From an uncultured Aquimarina sp. (lineage in GTDB: Bacteria; Bacteroidota; Bacteroidia; Flavobacteriales; Flavobacteriaceae), in the NCBI RefSeq assembly GCF_947495315.1, contig NZ_CANLYD010000017.1, positions 90,598 through 154,597 of the forward strand: 64,000 nucleotides of DNA, read 5' to 3'. Positions 51,737 through 60,944 of the stretch are shown here, piece after piece. Both the position numbers and the translations under genes were made by a program. The stretch's first letter is position 1. Every line of letters begins with the position of its first letter. The notes below the pieces were generated by a model. The model ran no database searches. It was not told where the DNA came from and was given only the letters and a program-made list of their open reading frames with translations.

Positions 51737-52482
51737 AAAGCTATGATACTAAGATAAAAAACTACTTCACTAAGCTGCTGTACTGCTCCAGCGCAATCAC
51801 CTGTTTGGCCACCTATCCATTTTTTGAATTTTGCAGCTAAAAACATTTTAGATAGATACATTGGGATAAGTGTTAAAAATATGAATGGGTTTAGGAATAA
51901 GAATAGAGGAACAATTCCAAAGAAACCACTAATCAAAAGCATAGAAATACTCATGCTTTTTGCAGCTGGTTTCGCTTTGCTATCTTCTGTATCGCGCACA
52001 TACGGATGTGTGAATATTAAAGTGGTTGCTATAAATCGACTGAGACTGTGTCCAGAAATTATTACCAAAGGAACATAAAAGATTTCTACTTCTCGTAATG
52101 CCAAAAATTTGATGGCAAGTATCAATAGAATTCCGACAGTACCATAGGTTCCTAGTCTGGAATCTTTCATGATTAATAGAATCTTCTCTTTGGTCCATCC
52201 ACCACCAAAACCATCACACACATCGGCAAATCCATCTTCGTGAAAAGCTCCGGTTGCATAAATTGTAGCAAACATAGAAAGCAGTAAAGCGATTTCTATG
52301 GAAAAGATATAGGAACATCCATAAAAAACACCAGCACCAATGCTTCCTACGAGTATACCAACTAATGGAAAGTATTTCGAACTCTTACGTAAATATTGCG
52401 GATCGTGATCTACCCACTTCGGACAAGGAATTCTGGTAAAAAACATAAGAGCGGTAAAAAATATATGAATCTCTTTTTTCAT
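51718..52482 (-). CDS. cobS: adenosylcobinamide-GDP ribazoletransferase (cobalamin synthase)
   Basis: 254 residues, integral membrane protein with about six helices. Family markers: FFTRIPCPKW near the start, ATGAFHEDGFADVCDGFGGG with acidic metal-binding residues, and MKDSRLGTYG. The C-terminus has GGQTGDCAGAVQQLSEVVFY. It joins adenosylcobinamide-GDP with alpha-ribazole to form adenosylcobalamin. Located between cobC and a small membrane protein gene in the minus-strand cobU-T-S-C operon. Confidence 0.94.
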   Translation of the reverse strand: MKKEIHIFFTALMFFTRIPCPKWVDHDPQYLRKSSKYFPLVGILVGSIGAGVFYGCSYIFSIEIALLLSMFATIYATGAFHEDGFADVCDGFGGGWTKEKILLIMKDSRLGTYGTVGILLILAIKFLALREVEIFYVPLVIISGHSLSRFIATTLIFTHPYVRDTEDSKAKPAAKSMSISMLLISGFFGIVPLFLFLNPFIFLTLIPMYLSKMFLAAKFKKWIGGQTGDCAGAVQQLSEVVFYLSIIALWKYIW

Positions 52483-52502
52483 GAATGCAAGCTCTTTAAA
52501 GT

Positions 52503-52841
52503 TTAATTAATTAGTATATCTAAACCCGAATCTTCAACAGTATATTTCCAAAAAGGGATAAAAGCTGAAATACATAAAACAATTGCTACAGCCATTCCTA
52601 CTAATCCTATTTTGCTTTTCTTTAAAAAAGATATAATACCCAGATAAAAACTCAATAGTGAAATACAGACTATGACTATCATGAATAGTCTTTTAAAAGA
52701 AACTAAATCATCAATAAAAACAAAGTGAACCTCTTTTCCAACAATTAAGCTATGGTATATTTCGTGAAGTAATGTATTGTATTTATACACAAAGAAAAAA
52801 CCTATTATGGAAATTAATATGGATAAGACACCTTTTTTCAT
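52503..52841 (-). CDS. small membrane protein inside the cob operon
   Basis: 112 residues with three hydrophobic segments (VLSILISIIGFFFVYKYN, then LFMIVIVCISLLSFYLGII and GLVGMAVAIVLCISAFIPFW). It lies between cobT and cobS (12 and 20 bases apart), co-directional. I recognise no family and it has no catalytic motif; it may be a recent insertion or an accessory of the membrane step. Confidence 0.65.
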   Translation of the reverse strand: MKKGVLSILISIIGFFFVYKYNTLLHEIYHSLIVGKEVHFVFIDDLVSFKRLFMIVIVCISLLSFYLGIISFLKKSKIGLVGMAVAIVLCISAFIPFWKYTVEDSGLDILIN

Positions 52842-52853
52842 TGTAACGGATAA

Positions 52854-53888
52854 TTATTCATTGGTAGTTACTTCGGCTTCTTCAAAACTTGCCATATTAT
52901 TCAGAAAGGCAACTGCAGATTCTAAAATAGGATAAGCCACTGCTGCTCCAGTACCTTCACCTAGTCGCATGCCTAGAGATAATAGAGGCTTCTTTCCGAT
53001 AAAGTTTAGCATTTTTTGATGACCCTGTTCTTCGGATGTATGTGCAAAAATACAATAGTCCAGTACATTTTCATTAATTGCATACGCTGATAAAAGCGCG
53101 GCTGTAACTATAAAACCATCAATTATAACGGTCATTTTTAGTGCTGCTGCTTTTAGTATTGCTCCCGTAATCATTGCAATTTCGAAACCTCCAAAAGTAG
53201 CTAAAGTTTCTATAGGAGTATTTGGGCTGTATTTGTCAAAAACGTTTTGCAGAATACTTCGTTTAATTTTTATGGCTTCACCTTGAACTCCCGTTCCTGC
53301 ACCCACACATTCTGTAATCGGTATTTTAGTAAAATGTGCCATTAATAATGCAGCTGCAGATGAATTTCCAATTCCCATCTCGCCAAATCCTATTACGTTA
53401 CATCCATTTTGAAATGTTTCTAAAACAATGGTAGCTCCTTTATCAATAGCCGTATTGCATTGATCAATATACATTGCAGGTTCTGTCTGATAATTTTTAG
53501 TGCCATAAGCTACTTTAGCATTAATGAGTCCTTTTATATTATTAAAATCGTGATTGACACCAGCATCTATGATCCTTAGATTAATATTGTTCTGAGTGCA
53601 CAATGAATTAATAGCGGCTCCACCGCCAAGGAAATTGTAGACCATTTGTTGCGTCACTACCTGAGGATAAGGATTGACTTCACCTTTTTGGGCAATACCG
53701 TGATCTCCTGCAAAAACAAGTATGGTAGGTTTTTGTAATATAGGACGTGTAGTGTTTTGGATTAATCCTATTTGTAATGCAATTTTTTCTAATGTACCTA
53801 AGGAGCCAAGAGGTTTGGTTTTTAGGTTAATCTTATGTTGAATTGTATTCTCTAATGATTTGTCTAATGGAGTAATATCAAAACTCAT
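52854..53888 (-). CDS. cobT: nicotinate-nucleotide-dimethylbenzimidazole phosphoribosyltransferase
   Basis: 344 residues, full length. Characteristic stretches: TKPLGSLGTLEKIALQIGLI, VFAGDHGIAQKGEVNPYPQV, GFGEMGIGNSSAAALL and, near the C-terminus, RLGEGTGAAVAYPILESA with the catalytic Glu. It makes alpha-ribazole phosphate from dimethylbenzimidazole (or another base) and nicotinate mononucleotide. Its start touches the cobU stop, so they are co-translated. Confidence 0.96.
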   Translation of the reverse strand: MSFDITPLDKSLENTIQHKINLKTKPLGSLGTLEKIALQIGLIQNTTRPILQKPTILVFAGDHGIAQKGEVNPYPQVVTQQMVYNFLGGGAAINSLCTQNNINLRIIDAGVNHDFNNIKGLINAKVAYGTKNYQTEPAMYIDQCNTAIDKGATIVLETFQNGCNVIGFGEMGIGNSSAAALLMAHFTKIPITECVGAGTGVQGEAIKIKRSILQNVFDKYSPNTPIETLATFGGFEIAMITGAILKAAALKMTVIIDGFIVTAALLSAYAINENVLDYCIFAHTSEEQGHQKMLNFIGKKPLLSLGMRLGEGTGAAVAYPILESAVAFLNNMASFEEAEVTTNE

Positions 53889-54392
53889 TTATTTTATTTT
53901 TACTGGTATTCCAGATACCATTAGTATTGCTTGATCTGCTTGCTTTGCAATATGCTGATTCATCCAGCCCTGTAGTTCGGTAAACTTCCTACCTATTTCA
54001 GTAGTAGCATGAACTCCCATTCCGATTTCGTTAGATATAATAATGATCGTTGTATTGATTTTTAGAAGTTTGTCAAATTCTGTTTTTGCTTGAGATAGAG
54101 AAAGTTCAATATCATTTTTAGTGTCTACAAAAAAATTGGTGAGCCATAGTGTTACACAATCTATAACGACAACTGTATCTTTTTTAATAACTTTGGATAG
54201 TTCTTTTTCTTCCTCAATAGAGGTCCATCGACTATTGCGATCCGCAATATGTCTATCAATGCGTTTTCGATGATCCCCATCCCAAACTCTCGATGTAGCT
54301 ATATATGTTGGGTTTTCTGAAAGTTCTAATGCCAGGTTTTGAGCATAACTGCTTTTGCCTGAACGCTCTCCACCAGTAATGTAATACAACAT
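53889..54392 (-). CDS. cobU: adenosylcobinamide kinase/adenosylcobinamide-phosphate guanylyltransferase
   Basis: 167 residues. P-loop GGERSGKSSYAQNLA (residues 7-21), RIDRHIADR with the guanylylation His, VVIDCVTLWLTNFFV and NEIGMGVHA are all typical. It phosphorylates adenosylcobinamide and transfers GMP. It is the first gene of the minus-strand operon cobU-cobT-small membrane protein-cobS-cobC. Only loop assembly is present, no corrin ring genes, so the organism salvages cobinamides as far as this window shows. Confidence 0.94.
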   Translation of the reverse strand: MLYYITGGERSGKSSYAQNLALELSENPTYIATSRVWDGDHRKRIDRHIADRNSRWTSIEEEKELSKVIKKDTVVVIDCVTLWLTNFFVDTKNDIELSLSQAKTEFDKLLKINTTIIIISNEIGMGVHATTEIGRKFTELQGWMNQHIAKQADQAILMVSGIPVKIK

Positions 54393-54906
54393 GTGTAATA
54401 GGTTTTAAAGAGCGCAAAGATACTAGTAAAACTAATTTATTTGGTAAAGCGAATGCATTTTCGAAGAAATATGATACATTCGCGCAGAATTTTGGTTCCG
54501 ACACACTTTTCATAGTGTGAAGGATTAAAAGGGAATCAGGTGAGATGAGGTACGACTTTAGTATTGCGAATTAGGATTTTTAAGTTTTCTAAATCGTAAA
54601 TCCAAAATCTAATATCGTACATAAACATTCCTGAGCTGTTCCCGCAACTGTAAGCTGTGTTCGTCTAAGACGGATGCTTGTTATTAATTCTTTATAACCA
54701 CTGCTTGTGTCGAACTCGTTTCGACATCTTTTAAACTATTTTAAAAAGAAACTGAAACAAGTTCAGTTCAGGTGGGAAGGTAAATAACAAGACGCAAGCC
54801 AGGAGACCTGCCTAAATTCGTTATGTTAAACTTTCGGGATAGAAGTTTAGGTATGGGTAAACTGCATACTTTTTTCCGGTAATTGTAAAATTAAGTCATT
54901 TAGGAA
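54393..54906 (+). other. intergenic region between cobU and btuB
   Basis: 514 bases shared by the divergent cob operon (minus) and btuB (plus). The plus strand carries a cobalamin riboswitch over most of its length. I see no second riboswitch on the minus strand facing cobU. Confidence 0.6.
54492..54815 (+). promoter_or_regulatory. cobalamin riboswitch
   Basis: The B12 box AGCCAGGAGACCTGCC is at 54797-54812. Upstream are the other conserved aptamer parts: GGGAATCAGGTGAG (54531-54544), CTGTTCCCGCAACTGTAA (54636-54653), and GGTGGGAAGG (54771-54780). Between the second and third parts lies a long insertion of about 80 bases closed by GTACGA/TCGTAC. A hairpin TAAACTT/AAGTTTA (about 54826-54850) after the box may be the expression platform. 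It controls the TonB-dependent receptor gene, lowering expression when cobalamin is plentiful. Confidence 0.92.
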
Positions 54907-56838
54907 ATGAACAAAAAAGTGTTTTTTGGGGCTACACTAATTATGTTAGGAGCTCAGGTTGTTTCAGCGCAAGATTCAACAAAAGAAGAAAAAGTAAACG
55001 AGTTAGAGGAGGTAGTACTTTCTGATTCTAAATTTAAACTAAAAAGAGAGCAAAGTGGTAAGGTAATTACCAAAATTACCTCTGAAGAATTAGAACGCAG
55101 TCAGGGACAATCTGTTGCCACAGTTTTAAACAGAGTAGCAGGAGTTTATGTAAACGGGAGTAATAATGCAGCAGGAGAGCCATTGGGAGTTTATGTACGT
55201 GGTGGACGTAATCGCCAGGTAGTGATTAGAATTGATGGAGTTACCGTAAGTGATCCCTCTACATCAGCAGGGGATTATGATCTTCGATTATTATCTACTA
55301 GCCAAATTGAATCTATAGAAATTCTAAAAGGAGCTTCTAGTACATTATATGGTTCTGGGGCAGCGGCGGCAGTAATTAATATTACTACAAAGTCTGAAAG
55401 CAAAGATGAAATATCAGGTCAATTTTCTTCTAGTATCGGTACCAATCAATCACAGGATGATCAGGATTATGACATAAATGAGTTTGTAAACTCAGCATCG
55501 ATTAATGGAACTATAGGTAAAGTAAGTTATTTAGGAAGTCTTTCTCATCAATCAACAGATGGTCTATCAGCAGCAGAAGCTGAAGGAGCAGAAAGTGATG
55601 CTTACAATAAATTTAATGTTTCCGCCAAATTGGGATATCAGTGGAACAAGAATTTTAAGTTTCACTTTTTTGGAAACCTAGATCAGTATAAGACCGATTT
55701 TGATGGAGGTGCTGGATTTGATGCAGATAACCAGTTTGATAGCCGTCAATTAAGAGGTGGATCATTTTGGGAAGCAAAATATCCTAATGGAAGCTTCACT
55801 TTTGTAGATAGTTATGCATTATTAGAAAGAGAATTTAATTCTAATTTTCCTTCTAGATATGAAAGTAAGATTTATACTTTTGATACTTATAATAAGTATA
55901 ACTTTAATAATACATTATATACTGTAGTTGGTGCAAATGGTTCTTATAGTGACTTTAATCTTTTTAGTATTCCTTTCGGAAGTGATGATTTAGTACAGAC
56001 GATTAATGATAATGAAGCGGATTTTGATATTATTGATCCCTATATCAATTTAGTATATGTATCTAAATTTGGGCTAAATGTTAATGCGGGAGGAAGACTA
56101 AATATTCATAGTGCTTATGGTAATCATTTAGTTTACAATATTAATCCATCTTTTACTTACACTTTTGGAGACAATTATATAAAAGGATTAGCATCGTATA
56201 GCACTGCATACATTACTCCATCATTATTTCAATTATATGATACTGCTTTTTTTAGTGGAAATCCTGATTTAGAACCAGAAGAAAGTAGAACCATAGAAGG
56301 AGGGATAGAGCTATCTCACGAAAAAAGAGCTACTATAAGTGTAGTATATTTTAATAGAAAATCAGAAAACTTTATCGCTTTTGATCCTAACACTTTTGTG
56401 AATTTCAATTCGCCTAATGACATTAAAGTTGATGGTGTAGAATTAGAGTTTAATGCAAAAGTATTAGAGGATAAGTTGTCTTTTAGCGGTAACTATACCT
56501 ACACCAACATTTCAAGATTAGAAAATGATATTAGAATACCTGAACATAGCATCCAGGCAAATATTGGATATCAATTATCGGATAAAACGTATACTTCTAT
56601 AAGTTATCAATATAATGGCGAGCGTACGGATACTAATTTTGATCCTGTTACATTTGCACCAACACCTGTTCCTTTAGATAGTTATGGTATACTAGATTTT
56701 TATATTAGTCATCAGCTTTTGAGTAATATGACAGTTTTTGCTGCTATGAACAATATTACAAACGAAGAGTATCAAGAGATATTTGGATTTAGTACCAGAG
56801 GTAGAAATGCTAGAATAGGTTTTAATCTGAAATTCTAG
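54907..56838 (+). CDS. btuB: TonB-dependent outer-membrane corrinoid receptor, BtuB-like
   Basis: 643 residues. Signal peptide with cleavage near VVSAQ; TonB-box-like ELEEVVLSDSK follows. Plug domain: VLNRVAGVYVNGSNN, YVRGGRNRQVVIRIDGVTVS, IEILKGASSTLYGSGAAAAV. The rest is a 22-strand-type barrel rich in aromatic alternation, ending in RIGFNLKF with a terminal Phe, as outer-membrane barrels do. The cobalamin riboswitch upstream makes corrinoid the substrate. It passes the ligand to the BtuF/C/D transporter. Confidence 0.93.
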   Translation: MNKKVFFGATLIMLGAQVVSAQDSTKEEKVNELEEVVLSDSKFKLKREQSGKVITKITSEELERSQGQSVATVLNRVAGVYVNGSNNAAGEPLGVYVRGGRNRQVVIRIDGVTVSDPSTSAGDYDLRLLSTSQIESIEILKGASSTLYGSGAAAAVINITTKSESKDEISGQFSSSIGTNQSQDDQDYDINEFVNSASINGTIGKVSYLGSLSHQSTDGLSAAEAEGAESDAYNKFNVSAKLGYQWNKNFKFHFFGNLDQYKTDFDGGAGFDADNQFDSRQLRGGSFWEAKYPNGSFTFVDSYALLEREFNSNFPSRYESKIYTFDTYNKYNFNNTLYTVVGANGSYSDFNLFSIPFGSDDLVQTINDNEADFDIIDPYINLVYVSKFGLNVNAGGRLNIHSAYGNHLVYNINPSFTYTFGDNYIKGLASYSTAYITPSLFQLYDTAFFSGNPDLEPEESRTIEGGIELSHEKRATISVVYFNRKSENFIAFDPNTFVNFNSPNDIKVDGVELEFNAKVLEDKLSFSGNYTYTNISRLENDIRIPEHSIQANIGYQLSDKTYTSISYQYNGERTDTNFDPVTFAPTPVPLDSYGILDFYISHQLLSNMTVFAAMNNITNEEYQEIFGFSTRGRNARIGFNLKF

Positions 56839-56856
56839 GATTATATATAGAAAAGT

Positions 56857-56892
56857 AAAAAACGCCTAAACTCTTTAGTTTAGGCGTTTTTT
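56857..56892. terminator. bidirectional intrinsic terminator
   Basis: The perfect stem AAAACGCCTAAACT/AGTTTAGGCGTTTT around CTTT is flanked by A and T runs, between the convergent btuB and S41 peptidase genes. Confidence 0.9.
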
Positions 56893-56905
56893 GTTAGATG
56901 AATTT

Positions 56906-58366
56906 TTACTTAAAAAATACTTTTTCTACCTTAGATATATCCGTGTCTTTATACATTCTCAGATAATCAGGTTTGTACATCTTACTTTCGCCTATAGTTT
57001 CTAATTCGATAGTATTATATTTTGATGGAGATCTGTTTCCTAAAATATCATCAATAGCTGCTTTTAATAGGGGTTCGTTAGGATCACCCAATGTTCCCAG
57101 GTTTGAGAAATCTTCGGCAACTTCAATTTCAGGAACAAAACCACCAAAATAATCTGTAAATCCTGCAGAATTTATAGACCTAAGAACTAAAGGTTGCATT
57201 GCATACGTGTGGCCTGTATTGGCACCATTTCGTCCAAAATTATCTGAATCATACAAAGTTATAGAAGCTTGAAATTTTCCTCTACTTGTGGAGCCAACCT
57301 GAATTACATTAATATAAGGATCCAGTCCATTAATTACTAGTTCACTCGCAGATGCAGAACTTCTGGTTGTTAATATATATACTCTACTAAGGTTTAAACT
57401 ATTAATGCCAGCACCAGTTCGGATTTGATTATCAAAAAGATTGGTGTCACCAAATTGTTCTTGTCGATCTACATTCCATTCTTCTGTAGTAAATACTTGT
57501 CCGTTAAACTGTCCTGTAATCATGCTAGATAAGTCAATTGCAGTAATCACCGAACCTCCACCGTTATATCGCAAATCTAATATAAGATCTGTAACATTAT
57601 CAGAGGCAAACTGCCCAAAAGCTGCATTTAACTGAGCATCGAAATCGGCAGTGAATCCATTATACATTAAATATCCAACAGGATTGCCGCTAACATCCAG
57701 GGTTTTTGCAAGAAAAACAGGATTCTCTGTATACTGTACTTTGGTAAGAGAAATCGATGTACCTGTTGGAGTTACATCATTTCCATCAAAAGTAGCCAGA
57801 CCGATTGTATATGTATCTGGAGCTAGTAGTTGATTGAAATTCTGCTCCGTAATCTGAGTGCCATCTATCGTATTAAAAATAATACCTCTCTCAATTCCCT
57901 TTGTCTCTGCATCGGTTCCAGGAAGCACATAACGAACATACCCAAATACATTAGGTGCACTATTAGGATATCTAACTAATCCGAACTCCATACCATTATT
58001 CCGGGTAATTCCATCAAAAGCTTGTTCTAATGCAATAAAATCATCCACCAAAAAACTGAATTCATCAACTTTTATCTGTTCTGAACCTACGGTTACCGTT
58101 TCTTGAGTTCTTACTCCTTCAAAAATAGCTTCGGGAGATGAGAAACCACTAAGAAAATTAGTATACTCTTGATTAGAAGAAAAACGATCGTTTGCTAAAT
58201 CTTCTACATCTGCTTTGTATACATAAAAAGCATTCATGCCTTTCCAGATAAAATCATTAACCTCCTGCACCCCTGATATTCTTAGTACATCATCATTATC
58301 CTCAAAACAACTAGTGAACATACTTACGGAGAAAAGGAGTAAGGCAAAATACTTCAGGAATTTCAT
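56906..58366 (-). CDS. S41-family (C-terminal processing) peptidase lipoprotein
   Basis: 486 residues. Lipoprotein signal ALLLFSVSMFTSC with lipidated Cys20. An N-terminal helical domain (VNDFIWKGMNAFYVYKADVE), a PDZ-like region, and the S41 catalytic part with NVTDLILDLRYNGGGSVITA and nucleophile Ser (about residue 336) in TTRSSASASELVINGL. The Lys of the Ser-Lys dyad is probably in STSRGKFQASITL. It acts on the outer side of the membrane; substrate unknown. Such genes are usual beside ECF sigma/DUF4252 operons in Flavobacteriaceae as I remember. Confidence 0.88.
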   Translation of the reverse strand: MKFLKYFALLLFSVSMFTSCFEDNDDVLRISGVQEVNDFIWKGMNAFYVYKADVEDLANDRFSSNQEYTNFLSGFSSPEAIFEGVRTQETVTVGSEQIKVDEFSFLVDDFIALEQAFDGITRNNGMEFGLVRYPNSAPNVFGYVRYVLPGTDAETKGIERGIIFNTIDGTQITEQNFNQLLAPDTYTIGLATFDGNDVTPTGTSISLTKVQYTENPVFLAKTLDVSGNPVGYLMYNGFTADFDAQLNAAFGQFASDNVTDLILDLRYNGGGSVITAIDLSSMITGQFNGQVFTTEEWNVDRQEQFGDTNLFDNQIRTGAGINSLNLSRVYILTTRSSASASELVINGLDPYINVIQVGSTSRGKFQASITLYDSDNFGRNGANTGHTYAMQPLVLRSINSAGFTDYFGGFVPEIEVAEDFSNLGTLGDPNEPLLKAAIDDILGNRSPSKYNTIELETIGESKMYKPDYLRMYKDTDISKVEKVFFK

Positions 58367-58595
58367 AGACTTTTTTTATTTTATATAACCCTAAAAATAG
58401 GGACTTTATTATAATTTCAAAAAAATGATGTAACAAATTACAGATGTAGTCGTCTCCCTTATATAAAGCTAACAAGTTAGTTTTGTAACAACCAACCAAC
58501 AAATATGAAATGAGCTATAACGAAGAATTGAATATTAATTATAAAGTGTTGTTAGCGAATTCCATCTGTCAATTGGGAAAAAATAGAATGAACAG

Positions 58596-59105
58596 ATGAA
58601 AGAAAGAGCATTTATAACGCTTACTAATGGTTTTAAAGACAAGCTATACAGGTTGGCTAAGCGATTGTTGGTAAGTAATGAGGAAGCAGAAGATGCTACG
58701 CAAGAAGTATTACTGAAGTTATGGAGGAATAAAACCAAAATGGCTGAGTATAAAAATGTGGAAGCTTTTGCAATGACAATGACCAAAAACTATTGTTATG
58801 ATAAGTTAAAAGCGAAAGAAGCTGGGAATTTAAAAATTGTACATAGTAATTATAAAGATGAGCGACCTTCATTACAGCGAGAAGTAGAAGCAAGAGATAG
58901 TCTGGATTGGGTAGGCAAGATCATGGACGGATTACCAGAACAACAGCGAATGATTGTCCAGCTCAGAGATATAGAACAATATGATAATGCAGAAATAGCA
59001 GAAATGCTAGAAATGAACGAAACAGCAGTACGGGTAGCATTATCAAGAGGAAGAAAAACAATACGACAAGAATTATTAAAAAAGCACAATTATGGAGTTG
59101 TCTAA
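58596..59105 (+). CDS. ECF-type RNA polymerase sigma factor
   Basis: 169 residues. Region 2: LAKRLLVSNEEAEDATQEVL, then KLWRNK and ALAMTMTKN-like helix with YCYDKLKA. Region 4: LPEQQRMIVQLRDIEQYDNA and the helix-turn-helix MNETAVRVALSRGRKTIRQEL. It directs transcription of its own regulon, probably including the following genes. Upstream, TAGTTTTG at 58478-58485 is a good match to a Bacteroidota -7 element. The stop overlaps the next gene by 14 bases. Confidence 0.93.
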   Translation: MKERAFITLTNGFKDKLYRLAKRLLVSNEEAEDATQEVLLKLWRNKTKMAEYKNVEAFAMTMTKNYCYDKLKAKEAGNLKIVHSNYKDERPSLQREVEARDSLDWVGKIMDGLPEQQRMIVQLRDIEQYDNAEIAEMLEMNETAVRVALSRGRKTIRQELLKKHNYGVV

Positions 59106-59574
59106 CATAGAAAAATTACTGGAAAAGTATTTTGAAGGAGAAACGACCCTTTCTGAAGAAAAAGAATTAAAGGTTTATTTTACCGGAGAAAGCGTGCCGT
59201 CACACCTAGAGAGATACAAAGATTTATTTCAGTTTTTTTCTAATGAAAGTCAAGTAACTGCTACTTCAGAGGTTACTTTAAGTACCAATCGAGTGCCTTG
59301 GTATACCTGGATAGGTGTAGCCGCATCAATAGCTTTAATTGTGGGGCTGTTTATAAAAGATGTTCCGCCAGGAGTTGATCCTGAAGGAGTTTATGGTACC
59401 TATGATGATCCTGAAATGGCATTACAAAAAACCAAAGAAGCCCTTGATTTGGTTGCTAAATTAATGAATGAGGGCAAAAAGGACTTGGTATACCTGAATG
59501 AGTTTGATACTGCCAAAAAAGAATTAGTGTATCTAAACGAGTTCGAAAGTGCCAAAAACAAATTGATAAAATAA
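59092..59574 (+). CDS. membrane-anchored anti-sigma-like protein
   Basis: 160 residues: a cytoplasmic N-terminal helix domain (IEKLLEKYFEGETTLSEEKE), one membrane helix (about 77-92, IGVAASIALIVGLFI), then an outside part ending in two near-identical repeats LVYLNEFDTAKK and LVYLNEFESAKN. The overlap with the sigma gene and the topology fit a regulator that holds the sigma factor at the membrane. Confidence 0.78.
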   Translation: MELSNIEKLLEKYFEGETTLSEEKELKVYFTGESVPSHLERYKDLFQFFSNESQVTATSEVTLSTNRVPWYTWIGVAASIALIVGLFIKDVPPGVDPEGVYGTYDDPEMALQKTKEALDLVAKLMNEGKKDLVYLNEFDTAKKELVYLNEFESAKNKLIK

Positions 59575-59624
59575 AAACGAATACTATTTTCCCAAATATG
59601 GGAATCTTTAAAAATGATTTAATT

Positions 59625-60158
59625 ATGAAAAAGTTTGCAATCGTAATATTAGTAGCATTAGTGCCATATCTGTCTGTTGCTCAGAGTAATTTTGATAAAT
59701 ATGAAGACATGAACGATGTGTCGTCTGTTGTGGTAACTAGTAAAATGTTTAAGTTATTAAGCAAAATGGATCTGGAAAGCAATGATCCTGAAGTTAAAGA
59801 ATATATCAACCTGGTAGAGAATATTAAAAATATCAAAGTTTTTGCTACAGAAAACAATGAAATCGGTCAGAAGATGAAAGCTGATGTGCAGAAATACCTA
59901 AAAAGTACTTCGCTAGATGAGCTGATGCGAGTAAAGAGTGATGGTAAAAATGTAAAGTTTTATTCTAAGCCTGGTAAAAATGACAATTTTGTAACAGAAC
60001 TGTTTATGTTTATGGAAGGAATGGAAAATGATGGAGGACCTAATACAGTAGTACTAACAATTACTGGCGATATTGACTTAAGACAAGTGTCTAAAATTGC
60101 TGATCATCTTAATGTTCCTGGAGGACAAGAACTTAAGAAAGTAAAAAAGAAAAATTAA
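59625..60158 (+). CDS. DUF4252 protein (secreted)
   Basis: 177 residues from ATG 59625, where the signal peptide MKKFAIVILVALVPYLSVAQ begins; an ATG 27 bases upstream is less likely. The mature part has DVSSVVVTSKMFKLLSKMDL and NIKVFATENNEIGQKM, the DUF4252 pattern. Function unknown; these proteins usually occur in pairs behind an ECF sigma factor. A second copy follows. Confidence 0.85.
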   Translation: MKKFAIVILVALVPYLSVAQSNFDKYEDMNDVSSVVVTSKMFKLLSKMDLESNDPEVKEYINLVENIKNIKVFATENNEIGQKMKADVQKYLKSTSLDELMRVKSDGKNVKFYSKPGKNDNFVTELFMFMEGMENDGGPNTVVLTITGDIDLRQVSKIADHLNVPGGQELKKVKKKN

Positions 60159-60186
60159 GCTTTTATATTTAGTTTAAGTTACACCA

Positions 60187-60220
60187 AAGCTTCTTCAGAC
60201 CATTACATCTGAAGAAGCTT
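60187..60220. other. 13-bp inverted repeat between the two DUF4252 genes
   Basis: AAGCTTCTTCAGA and TCTGAAGAAGCTT around an eight-base loop. No T-run follows, so it may be a processing or stability hairpin rather than a terminator. Confidence 0.5.
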
Positions 60221-60280
60221 ATCATAATCATCATCAATCAATCAACCTTGTCCGCCTCTGGTGGATCAAAACCAATTAAA

Positions 60281-60823
60281 ATGAAACATATAATAAAACT
60301 AATAGCAGTAGCGTGTGTAATGTTACTAATGAGCTGTAATAATGGCACTTCATTACAAAGATATTTTGTAGATCATCAGGGAGATTCAGATTTTGTAGCA
60401 GTAGATCTAGCTACAAGTTTATTGGATACTGATAAAGTAGAGTTTTCTAAAGAAGAAAGAGAAGCATTAGAGAGTATTAAGAAAGTCAATTTTTTAGCAT
60501 TGCCACTTAAAGATAAAACCAAAGCTAGGTATGAAGAAGAAAAAACGGCTATCAATACGATACTTAATTCCGATAAGTATGAAACCTTGATGAGGTTTGG
60601 CTCTAATGGAACAAAAGCGGTACTTAAATTTCAAGGAGATGAAGATAATATTGATGAAATGATCGTATTTGCTTCTAACAAAGAAAGAGGGCTAGCATTG
60701 GTAAGAGTTTTGGGCGATGATATGAAGCCAGAAAATGTTGCAAAACTAATGAATGCTATTGATAAAGGAGATGTGGATATGGATGCTTTTAAAAATATAA
60801 TCGGGAATATCGATATAGACTAA
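60281..60823 (+). CDS. DUF4252 lipoprotein
   Basis: 180 residues from ATG 60281; the upstream ATG at 60248 would add a non-signal stretch. Lipoprotein signal LIAVACVMLLMSC with Cys, then FVAVDLATSLLDTDKVEFS, VNFLALPLKDKTKARYEEEK and the acidic tail typical of DUF4252. It is paralogous in plan to the preceding gene but lipidated. Last gene of the sigma operon, with an intrinsic terminator behind. Confidence 0.85.
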   Translation: MKHIIKLIAVACVMLLMSCNNGTSLQRYFVDHQGDSDFVAVDLATSLLDTDKVEFSKEEREALESIKKVNFLALPLKDKTKARYEEEKTAINTILNSDKYETLMRFGSNGTKAVLKFQGDEDNIDEMIVFASNKERGLALVRVLGDDMKPENVAKLMNAIDKGDVDMDAFKNIIGNIDID

Positions 60824-60865
60824 TATATGCTGTACTAAAAGTGATCTAAAAAGACACAGAAAACA

Positions 60866-60904
60866 AAAAAAAGCTTCGACTAATATTAGTCGAAGCTTTT
60901 TTTA
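60866..60904 (+). terminator. intrinsic terminator of the sigma/DUF4252 operon
   Basis: The stem AAAAGCTTCGACTA/TAGTCGAAGCTTTT is followed by further T, 43 bases after the last stop codon. Confidence 0.85.
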
Positions 60905-60944
60905 TCGTTACACAAGGTTCAGTATTATCCTTAATTCCTGAAAG

